A program made the position numbers and the translations under genes. DNA of 64,000 nucleotides from contig JAMWET010001896.1 in assembly GCA_024036415.1 (NCBI GenBank), forward strand, positions 452,501 through 516,500. The letters are read 5' to 3'. The first letter of the stretch is position 1, and each line of letters starts with the position of its first letter. Shown one piece after another: positions 56,309 through 64,000 of this stretch. The notes below the pieces were generated by a model, which was not told the DNA's origin, did no database searches, and saw only the letters and a program-made list of their open reading frames with translations. The stretch comes from Prochilodus magdalenae (taxonomy: Eukaryota; Chordata; Actinopteri; Characiformes; Prochilodontidae).

Positions 56309-57110
56309 ACCAAGTGGTCACTTCGTTAGGTACACCTCCTGGTACCTACACTCATTTTCCATTGTCCATCTACAGTTACAAAGTCTATTGACTTTCCTTC
56401 TCCCCCTGTTCTGCAATGGTTAGTACCCCCACAGGACCACCACAGGGCAGGTATGATGTGGGTGGTGGATCATTCTCAGCACTGCAGTGACACTGACATG
56501 GTGGATGGTGGTGTGTTAGTGTGTGTGGTGCTGGTGTGAGTGGATCAGACACAGCAGTGCTGCTGGAGTGTTTAGACACTGTGTCCACTCACTGTCCACT
56601 CTATTGGACGCTCCTACCTTGCTGGTCCACCTTGTAGATGGACAGTCAGAGACGATAGCTCATCTGCTGCTGCACAGTGCAGTGTTGGTCATCCTCTAGT
56701 CCTTCATCAGTGGTCACAGGACGCTGGCCACAGGACGCTGGCCACAGGACGCTGGCCACAGGACGTTGCCCATAGGACATTTTCTTTGGTGGACGATTCT
56801 CAGTCCAGCGGTGACACTGAGGTGTCCAACAGCACTGCTGTGTCTGATCCACTCACACCAGCACAACACACACTAACACACCACCAGTGTCACTGCATTG
56901 CTGAGAATGATCCACCACCACCATACCTGCTCTGTGGTGGTCCTGTGGGGGTCCTGACCATTGAAGAACAGGGTAATACAGTATACAGAGAAACAGATGG
57001 ACTACAGTCTGGACCTGTAGAACTACACAGTCCTCCAATATGGTCAGTGGAGCTGATAAAATGGACAGTGGGTGTAGATACATGGAGGTGTACCTAATAA
57101 AGTGGTTGGT
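56309..57110. mobile_element. large foldback (long inverted repeat) element
   Basis: The left arm opens ACCAAGTGGTCACTTCGTTA and GGTACACCTCCTGG. The right arm closes GGAGGTGTACCTAATAAAGT and GGTTGGT. Matching inner blocks are GTGAGTGGATCAGACACAGC (left) and GTGTCTGATCCACTCACACC (right), plus the GTGTTAGTGTGTG and GATCATTCTCAGCACTGCAG pairs. The central spacer has a 15-bp tandem repeat (GGCCACAGGACGCTG) at 56709-56770. The arms total most of 800 bp. Such non-coding foldback elements are common in fish. The short frames are palindromic shadows. Confidence 0.82.
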
Positions 57111-57407
57111 AGGTGGATTAACATCAGTAGATGTTTTCCGTTGTCTGGTCTCTGCATCATGCTATCTGTTTTGAGAGTGTGGAAAATCCTAAATATATAA
57201 ATAACTTGGGTAGTGTGGGGATTTTGGGTTCAACTTCAAATACAGAGTGTAGCTCGGTGAAACGTGTGTAGGCGATAGGGGGAAAAACTCTGAAATGGCA
57301 CCTCTGCACTCGCAGCCTCCATCTTTCTTGTCTGTAATTGTCGCCCCAAGGCGAAAAAATGCCCTCGCTCCCTGAAACGCTTGTGTTCTGTAACCGTACT
57401 CCAAAGG
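57111..57407. other. unassigned sequence
   Basis: Nothing recognised. Confidence 0.4.
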
Positions 57408-57660
57408 GAGGGGTGGTGGCACGGCGGTTAGAGTGCTAGGCTCCAGGCTAACAACCTGACGCTTCAGAGACTCAAATCTAAGCGGAGCCGGCAGGCGAAT
57501 ACACAGAGCTTCAAGTTCAACTGAGTCAACAAACTCCATCCACCTGCCCGCATTGTGTCCCTCAGCGAGACACTTAACTGGTAGCGCTGTGGAGAGGCTG
57601 ACCCTGAACTCTGACCCTCGCCGTTCAGCTGAGGGATGGGTCTGTAACAAGAGAGATATT
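57408..57660 (+). repeat. tRNA-like dispersed repeat (possible SINE)
   Basis: GGGTGGTGGCACGGCGGTTA gives an A-box-like head (GGCACGGCGG), a 'GACTCAAATCT' B-box-like word and CAGCGAGACACTTAACTG. The box B is poor (GAGACTCAAATC), so this is a decayed SINE-like repeat at best. Confidence 0.4.
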
Positions 57661-57769
57661 TCATCGCACACAGAGGTGATATAAAGTCGGAAGCAGCTTC
57701 TGATCATGCTACTATGACTAGGGTAGTCCAGATATTGCATTGGATTTATCAGGGTTGGGGGACTCGAAT

Positions 57770-57914
57770 CTCACGACTCAATTCGAGTCGCATGTGAGTC
57801 GCAAATTTGCATGACTATCACTGATAAAAGACTCCACTTGATATTGACTTGGTGTTCATCACTTGAGATTTGACCTTGACTTGACACAGATGACTTGAAA
57901 TGACCTACAGTGAC
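57770..57914. repeat. short 'GACTCGA-ACTTGA' repeat
   Basis: GACTCGAATC, CGACTCAATTCGAGTCGC, ATGTGAGTCGC, GACTTGGTG, CACTTGAGATTTGACC and TTGACTTGACACAG form the short alternating words of a common fish dispersed repeat. It is cut by the Tc1-A copy that follows. Confidence 0.45.
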
Positions 57915-58455
57915 TAACTCTCTGTGATAATCCATCCCATGCAGATTGAATATCCTCACACAGTTCCTGCAGATGGTGCAGTAGGGGTGGAGGTGGAGTG
58001 ACACCAGGCCTTCTGGACGTGTGACAACAAACCGTTCATCTTGGCGCTGACCATGGTGCCTCCACACACAGATCTGTTGGTCGTCTCCACCAAGACATAG
58101 GCGGGACTCATCAAGGAAGATGACCCGCTGCCATTCTGAGTCACTCCAGAAAAATCTTTGGCAACGTTGCAGGTGTTAAGGGTAGTCATGGTAACGTTCT
58201 CTGTGTATGTAGCCCTGCGTGGTGCAGGCGTCTGCCAACGGTGCATTAACAAGATGACCCATGGAGGACATCACTGTTTGCTGAAGGCCCGCAATGGTGG
58301 CTGTTGGGTCAGTCAAGCAAACTGATAAGGCCCGTCCTTGCCTTTGCCCAACCCAACGTGAAACTTTAATCATTGGCATGTCTCAGGATGTCAAACCTAC
58401 CCACCAAGTTTCATTCCTGTCGGTTGATTCCTTCTGGGTGCAGCTGCCCTTGCAG
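57915..58455 (-). pseudogene. Tc1-A relic, copy 9
   Basis: The minus strand has the DDE-Asp region (GTCATCTTC-type reversed; the ATGACCCGCTGCCATTCTGA string) and WRHHGQRQDERFVVTRPEG, the family junction, then part of the C-terminus. The far end retains CAAACCTACCCACCAAGTTT and TTCCTTCTGGGTGCAGCTGC. The 3' part beyond ATAATCCATCCCATGCAG is missing. Confidence 0.8.
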
Positions 58456-58755
58456 CTGTTCCTTTGCATACGAATTTATTTTCCCAGACCTGTGAACTCA
58501 TGAACGGTTGTACAGTGTGGATCCACACTTTACTCTCAGCTGATACAGCCAGGTGAGCTCTCCCATTAGTTGAGGACAGGAGACCTTATATGTTAGATAA
58601 GATTTATAAAGTGAAAGTGGAATCAATTAGCCAACCACCGATGCATGCTGAGTGGGAACAGTTTTGTAAAAACACATAGGCCTTCCGCAAATGGTGTTGG
58701 CAGCTTCAGGCCAAGAAGCTTTACTGAAAAAAACCCCATACAAGGTCCTGACATA
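58456..58755. other. unassigned sequence
   Basis: Nothing recognised. Confidence 0.4.
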
Positions 58756-59286
58756 CAGGGGTTGGATAATGAAACTGAAACACCTGGTTTTAGACCACAA
58801 TCATTTATTAGTATGGTGTAGGGCCTCCTTTTGCGGCCAATACAGCGTCAGTTGGTCTTGGGAATGACATATACTGCGTCCTGCACAGTGGTCAGAGGGA
58901 GTTTAAGCCATTCTTCTTGCAGGATAGTGGCCAGGTCACTACGTGATGCTGGTGGAGGTTTGTCCTTCTTGGTGGTATGCTGACATTACCCTGGATACCG
59001 TGGCTCTTGATACATCACAAAGACTTGCTGTCTTGGTCACAGATGCGCCAGCAAGACGTGCACCAACAGTTTGTCCTCTTTTGAACTCTGGTATGTCCCA
59101 TAATGTTGTGTGCATTGCAGTATTTTGAGCAGAACTGTGCTCTTACCTGCTAACTGAACCTTCACACTCTGCTCTTACTGGTGCAATGTGCAATTAATGA
59201 AGATTGGCCACCAGGCTGGTCCAATTTAGCCATGAGACCTCCCACACTAAAGTGACAGGTGTTTCAGTTTCATTGTCCAACCCCTG
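58756..59286 (-). mobile_element. Tc1-B copy 3
   Basis: A 531-bp reverse copy with TIRs CAGGGGTTGGATAATGAAAC and TTTCATTGTCCAACCCCTG, TA on both sides, and the same internal deletion as the other copies. The minus strand keeps the helix-turn-helix SLCDVSRATVSRVMSAYHQE. It abuts a MITE-1 fragment, an independent insertion context from the LINE-borne copies. Confidence 0.9.
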
Positions 59287-59465
59287 TAGTGTTAAGCAAA
59301 ATCTGTATCTTCGTTTTTGTTGATTATGACTTTTCTGCATCATCTGAACACAGCAGCTGCTGTTGACACTCGGTGAAAAGTTCATGATGGATGGAGCATC
59401 CGAAATGACCCAAAATTGCTCAGAGCAAAGTTTGGTTCCATTGACTTTCATTCACATTCATGAGT
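59287..59465 (+). mobile_element. MITE-1 fragment
   Basis: TTTTGTTGATTATGACTTTT, GAACACAGCAGCTGCTGTTG, ATGATGGATGGAGCATCCGA and TTGGTTCCATTGACTTTCAT follow the MITE-1 body order. The left TIR is decayed beside Tc1-B and the right TIR is absent. Confidence 0.7.
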
Positions 59466-59479
59466 TCACAGGTCTGAAG

Positions 59480-60075
59480 CATGTGATAAGTCTTCAGTGA
59501 GAAATCTTGGTGTTGTTTTTTAATCAGACCTCAGATTTGATAAAAAAAAAAAAAACTCGGAAAGCTCAGAAACATTGCAAAACTGAAGCCCTTTCTTAGT
59601 TTTTCCGACCTTGAAAAAGTTTAGACTACTGTAATTCTTTATACTTTGGGATTAACCAGCCTCTATTGCCACGTTTACAGCTAGTCCAGAATGCTGCATG
59701 CAGATTATTGACTAGAACCAAGAAAAGAAAACATATAGCACCAGTCATCGCTTCACTTCACTCGCTACCAGTTCAAAGGACAGTTTAAAGTGCTTGTGGT
59801 TGTTTTCAAAGCACTAAATGGTTTGCCGCCAACTTATATTGCAGATTTACTCACGTCACCAATCACACAGCGCTCTTTGAGATCTTCATCACAGAATTTG
59901 TTGGCCGTCCCTAGGGTACGTCTGAAACTCAAAGGCGACCGGGCATTCTCGGTGTACGCAGATTTCTTTGATCTGTGTTTTAGTTGTATGTATTTATGTG
60001 TAATCATTAGCTAGTTTTATGTACAGCACTTTGGTCAATGTAGGTTGTTAAAAGTGCTTTATAATTACTGGCGGA
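59480..60075 (+). pseudogene. L2-type LINE relic, copy 1 (3' part)
   Basis: Coding pieces: SLPVQRTV..., VVVFKALNGLPPTYIADLLT, QRSLRSSSQNLLAVPRVRLK and LKGDRAFSVYA, then an abrupt jump to the 3' non-coding sequence (TGTATGTATTTATGTGTAAT, AGTTTTATGTACAGCACTTT). The segment encoding 'RLWNSLPASIR...SGLK', present in the next copy, is deleted. It ends near TTAAAAGTGCTTTATAATTA. Confidence 0.78.
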
Positions 60076-61022
60076 TCTCAAATCCTCCCTTTGTTTCCAT
60101 ATGCAAAGGAATGGCATGCGGAAAAAAAAATTCAGTCTGGGTTAAGGTCTCATCATAGTACTGAAACAGCACTACTGACAACCGTCTTTTATTAATTTCC
60201 GACCGAGGAAACGTATATCATTGATGTTTCTGGTTTGATCGTAGTACAGCCTTCGACAGAATGGACCACTCCATCCCAATAGACAGGCTAGAAAACCTTG
60301 TTGGAGTAACAGGAAGAGCTCTTTCCGAGCTGAGCTCTTACCTGAGTGATTGCTATCAGTTGGTAAATGTAAACTGTGAATCATCTGTTCATACAGACGT
60401 ATGGTGTTCCACAGGGATCTGTCCTAGGACCTATATTATTTGCCTTGTATATATGCTACCACTCTCTACCATCATTAGAAAACATGGCTTAAATTTCCAC
60501 TGCTATGCTGGTGACACACAATTCTATATTTCAACCAAACCAGATGATAAATTGTAACTTGATGATAAGATAGTAAGTACTATACAAACAACTTAAAAGA
60601 CCTCCTACTGAACTCAGTTAAAACAGAATTTCACATCACCAATCACACAGCGGTCTTTGGGATCTTCATCACAGAATTTGTTGGCCGTCCCTAGGGCACG
60701 TCTGAAACTTAAAGGCGACTGGGCATTCTCGGTGTACACCCTAAGACTTTGGAATAGTCTACCAGCCAGTATTCGCCATTCTTCCTCTATCTCAGCTTTT
60801 AAATCAGGTTTAAAACTCACCTTTACAAACTTGCTTTTGAATAGGGTGAAACCGTGGTAACATGAGGTGTTTTTATAGTTATTTTAATACATGTTATTTA
60901 TCTGATTTCTTTGAACTGTAAGTTATATGTATTTATGTGTAATCATTAGCTAGTTTTATGTACAGCACTTTGGTCAACGTAGGTTGTTAAAAGGTGCTTT
61001 ATAAATAAAAGTTACTGACTTA
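60076..61022 (+). pseudogene. L2-type LINE relic, copy 2 (RT domain and 3' end)
   Basis: Reverse transcriptase fragments follow in order. FQSGLRSHHSTETA lies near 60133. FDRMDHSIPIDRLENLVGVT and LSELSSYLSDCYQLVNVNCE occupy about 60251-60375. PRTYIICLVYMLPLSTIIRK and LNFHCYAGDTQFYISTKPDD follow. The catalytic Y/F-A-D-D box reads YAGD, so the first active-site Asp of that box is lost. After an internal deletion the 3' portion LRLWNSLPASIRHSSSISAF is present with the 3' UTR and an ACTTACTTAC-like tail. Inactive. Confidence 0.82.
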
Positions 61023-61544
61023 CTTACCTCCAATGTTTGTGTCCAATGTTGAATGGACTAAAACATGTTAGGACGCCATTAGAACGAGATTAACATACTA
61101 ATAGAAACCCCACAGGGGTGCTAGCGATATCGTCAATGCTGTTGCTGTACTTCCTTGTCAGTTATGGTCTTGAATGAGGATGCAGGTGAAGGAGTCATGG
61201 TTCCCTGTTGTGATTAGATGTTTACTGCATGTGCACATGTTCTGTTTTCAATCAGTAACCAGCTATAATGATGTTATCAATAACCGATAATCAAATTACA
61301 GGGCCCACACTCACTAACTCCTTAAACGGAAGAGTCCTTTACAGATGCATGTTTCAGTCATCAAGGTACAAACAATGTAAATGTCCCATTAAAGTTGCAA
61401 CAATGGTTTTAAGGTCCATATGTGGACCCCAAATACATATTTCCCATATTCTCAGCTTTTCATGACCTGATTGTAAAATGGTACAATAAAATAAACAAGT
61501 GTAAATGCAATGATGATCCATAACTAAAGACACTAGGTATTATA
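61023..61544. other. unassigned sequence
   Basis: Nothing recognised. Confidence 0.45.
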
Positions 61545-61793
61545 TCGTCACTGTCCAATGAAAAACATGTATCTCCATTTTTGTTGATTTTGACTTTTAT
61601 GCATCGTTTGAACACAGCCCTTGCCAGTTATGTTGTGTGAAAATTTTATGAGGAATGGAATAACAGAAATTGCTCAAAACTGCATGGATAAAAGTCTGGT
61701 TCCATTCACTTGCATTCAAACTACACTAGGTTTTTGGCCTCTCCTGTAAAGTTGCCATTTTGGAGATACCTGTTTTTCATTGGACAGTGGCGA
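61545..61793 (+). mobile_element. MITE-1 copy 3, best TA-flanked copy
   Basis: A 249-bp copy: TCGTCACTGTCCAATGAAAA at the left and TTTTTCATTGGACAGTGGCG A at the right, with TA immediately on both sides (61543-61544, 61794-61795). It has the same internal order as the 1.1-kb copy. Confidence 0.88.
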
Positions 61794-62041
61794 TATATTA
61801 TATAGATATTACATAGACATTAGTTAGTGGATTATAAGGATGAGCCTGGGTCAAACTCCACGGAGTATTTCAGCTTTCTACACCTTTTCTTTCCTGTGGC
61901 CGCATACAGGAGAAAACTCATCATATCTGTCACTATTGTTCTGCTTTGTGTCTCTCATTGAGTGTGCCCTCGCAGCCGAGCTGGAGGTGTATGAGCAGCA
62001 CAGATCAACCTTTCAATCTCCCATCATGGACAAAGGAAAGA

Positions 62042-62044
<3 letters not shown>
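61794..62044. other. unassigned sequence
   Basis: Nothing recognised before the GA microsatellite. Confidence 0.4.

Positions 62045-62098
<54 letters not shown>
62045..62098. repeat. (GA)n microsatellite
   Basis: About 25 units of AG. The Arg/Glu-rich end of the frame at 61840-62130 is its translation. Confidence 0.95.
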
Positions 62099-62100
<2 letters not shown>

Positions 62101-62109
62101 GTGAAAAAC

Positions 62110-62700
62110 CAGGCAAAATTAATTAAATAGCAGGGAGACAGCGGCCCGGGACATAAAGGTCTGCTGTTAGCATTTTTCTAGCCCATTGATTCCCTGTTAC
62201 ACCTCCACATTATGGCTCCCAGACTTGCCATAAATCAAGTCGGACCCCATTGTCCTTTTCCGAGGGCTGTCCCTAACACTGGCGCTCTTCTGCAGAGGTG
62301 ACCATAATCTATTGTTGGAGTTTAAAGCCACCACCAACCGGAGGCGTTCTGAACGGGAGCGTGGCCTCGCCTAAGGATGCTGAAGTGTTGATGGCTGCTG
62401 GCTGGATGATCCACTCAAAGCCATGCAGTCCAAAGAGTGGGAGGGGAGTGGAGGTTGTTTGGGGGGGGCTCCATTTCTGTCAGTTAGTGATGGGCATACT
62501 GTATGGCTTTCTGGCTCTACTACTTGCCATGACCCAGATAGCAGCCAGAGCATTCACTTTGCATTTACTCGCTTATCTGATGCTTTTGTTCCAGGCCAGA
62601 TGTGCCCGCTGTGTAACCTGGAAGATAGCTTTTAAATCTGTGAGAGTGTGTGGACGTGGACGTGTACCGCGGGTCTGTGTTTGTGGGTAAAGGGATGTGT
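62110..62700. other. CNE-like single-copy block
   Basis: Non-repetitive, balanced composition, with AAAATTAATTAAATAGCAGG, GCCATAAATCAAGTCGG and CACTTTGCATTTACTCGC. The 130-codon plus frame at 62298-62690 has no recognised domain. Regulatory DNA seems likelier than coding. Confidence 0.3.
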
Positions 62701-63044
62701 TATTGTGATCGAACATCTGCTTGGCTTTGCTTTGTGATTTCGAGGAAGATAAGGTTATTTTAAAATGTACAGAAATGGGCCTTTTGTGGCAAAACAAGCA
62801 TTCTAACAGATGCCAATAGTATGTTCCAATTTGCTCTGCCCTGGGGGCATCACTTAGTAAAAAAAAAAAAAAAAAAGTCTGGCATCCTGGAGAGCTCATC
62901 TTCGGACAGCGATGATACCGAATGGCATTACCATGCTTCAAATGGCTCTATCCAATCTAACACCATTAGAACTTAATCAGCATTATTGTTATTATTATTA
63001 TTAGTGGGTGTTTTTTCTTTTTAATTATGGCCTGGAATAAAGGG
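62701..63044. other. unassigned sequence
   Basis: Contains an A-run at 62859-62876 and a (TTA)n run at 62985-63003. Nothing else recognised. Confidence 0.5.
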
Positions 63045-64000
63045 GCTGGATATCAGTGTTTTTGTATAAGTGTGTATGTATAAACAGAGCAATGTATACT
63101 GTTCCAGTGTTCCATATCAACCCTGTTCTATTCATCCCTCGAGTGTGATATACAGGGGTTGGACAATGAAACTGAAACACCTGTCATTTTAGTGTGGGAG
63201 GTCTCATGGCTAAACTGGACCAGCCTGGTGGCCAATCTTTATTAATTCCACATTGCACCAGTAAGAGCAGAGTGTGAAGGTTCAGTTAGCAGGTAAGAGC
63301 ACAGTTCTGCTCAAAATACTGCAATGCACACAGCATTATGGGTGACATACCAGAGTTCAAAAGAGGACAGACTGTTGGTGCACGTCTTGCTGGCGCATCT
63401 GTGACCAAGACAGCAAGTCTTTGTGATGTATCAAGAGCCACGGTATCCAGGGTAATGTCAGCATACCACCAAGAAGGACGAACCTCCACCAGCATCATGT
63501 AGTGACCTGGTCACTATCCTGCAACAAGAATGGCTTAAACTCCCTCTGACCACTGTGCAGGACGCAGTATATGTCATTCCCAAGACCAACTGACGCTGTA
63601 TTGGCCGCAAAAGGAGGCCCTACACCATACTAATAAATGATTGTGGTCTAAAACCAGGTGTTTCAGTTTCATTGTCCAACCCCTGTATATTTTCTCCTAT
63701 GCCAAAAAAAAAAACTCTTGATGTGCAATAAATATATCTCTATAAGCTATCCAAAGAATGTGTAATAACTAACTGCTACCTGCTAGAATATAACATTTTT
63801 ATAGTCATTTATTATATTAAAATATTTTTTTTAATTTTAGGCAATGTGTATATATGTATATTATTGTTTTATTTTTATTTTATTTATTTTTTCTCTCTCA
63901 GTTTTGGATATTTTAGTCATATGTTTAATTATTTTATGTGTAAAGTGCCATTGGACTGCGGCTCAATATCGTTCTATGCTGTGCACTGACAATAAAGGCA
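63045..64000 (+). mobile_element. LINE 3' end (GATAA-tailed family) carrying Tc1-B
   Basis: The 63080-63152 part (GTTCCAGTGTTCCATATCAA, ATCCCTCGAGTGTGATA) matches the minus strand of 22440-22525. After Tc1-B it resumes with TATTTTCTCCTATGCC, CTCTTGATGTGCAATAAATA and TATCCAAAGAATGTGTAATA. It ends GCACTGACAATAAAGGCA at the window edge, where the TCTTATCTTATC tail of the 21.24-kb copy would follow. 5'-truncated; no RT retained in the window. Confidence 0.78.
63153..63685 (+). mobile_element. Tc1-B copy 4, nested in the LINE 3' UTR
   Basis: A 533-bp copy with CAGGGGTTGGACAATGAAAC ... GTTTCATTGTCCAACCCCTG and TA flanks. The N-terminal reading MGDIPEFKRGQTVGARLAGA is in one frame through the helix-turn-helix to a stop at the deletion junction region, then LVTILQQEWLKLPLTTVQDA. 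It is the cleanest Tc1-B in the window and lies in the same orientation relative to the LINE as copy 2. Confidence 0.92.

Noticed and set aside
57189..57740. 183-codon minus-strand frame
   Set aside because: It runs through a SINE-like repeat and unassigned DNA, and shows no recognised domain or codon preference. A chance frame is more likely.

Overview
The window is vertebrate nuclear DNA, almost certainly from a ray-finned fish. The evidence is the density and kinds of repeats: several non-autonomous Tc1-like families, tRNA-derived SINEs with the teleost-type tail ending in a 'GCTCTGGATAAGAGCATC' motif, L2/CR1-, Rex1- and RTE-like non-LTR retrotransposons, LTR fragments, a hAT-type MITE, and much microsatellite and minisatellite DNA. 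An otophysan fish (characiform, catfish or relative) fits, but the species cannot be fixed by eye. No intact cellular gene was found. The window reads as intergenic or deep intronic DNA, with one weak exon candidate and several single-copy, CNE-looking blocks.

Layout. 0-9 kb: a candidate conserved block, a short TIR MITE (MITE-1), a Tc1 relic (Tc1-C), a hAT-type MITE with perfect TIR and 8-bp target duplication, a SINE, a second MITE-1 split by a retroelement fragment, and a diverged local tandem duplication at 6.8-7.7 kb. 9-12 kb: two Tc1-A relics around a GC-rich candidate element. 12.7-14.25 kb: a satellite with 162-164 and 193 bp monomers and a 520-bp higher-order period. 15-24 kb: a hAT MITE interrupted by a SINE, LINE 3' ends, two Tc1-B elements, more Tc1-A and MITE-1 copies, and an 11-codon-period minisatellite beside a Tc1 fragment. 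25-29 kb: LTR-like pieces and retroelement relics.

29.4-31.9 kb holds about 1.2 kb of CT-rich DNA followed by about 1.25 kb of CA-rich minisatellite. 34.56-35.5 kb holds an 87-bp-period minisatellite. 38.66-40.9 kb is a LINE 3' region whose own 16-bp minisatellite was split by an L2-like LINE. 43-48.9 kb holds LTR-like fragments and a Rex1/L2-type reverse transcriptase C-terminus. 50-56.3 kb holds Tc1-A copies, SINEs and a multi-fragment RTE element carrying a Tc1 that itself carries a SINE. 56.3-57.1 kb is a foldback element. 58.7-61 kb holds Tc1-B and two L2 relics. 63-64 kb is a LINE 3' end that carries Tc1-B at the same internal site as the copy at 21.6 kb.

The elements do not form a pathway. 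What the window records is insertion history: who inserted into whom, and which deleted Tc1 derivatives amplified. Boundaries were placed by eye and most are good to about 5-30 bp. Family names rest on protein motifs and terminal structure, not on a database search.
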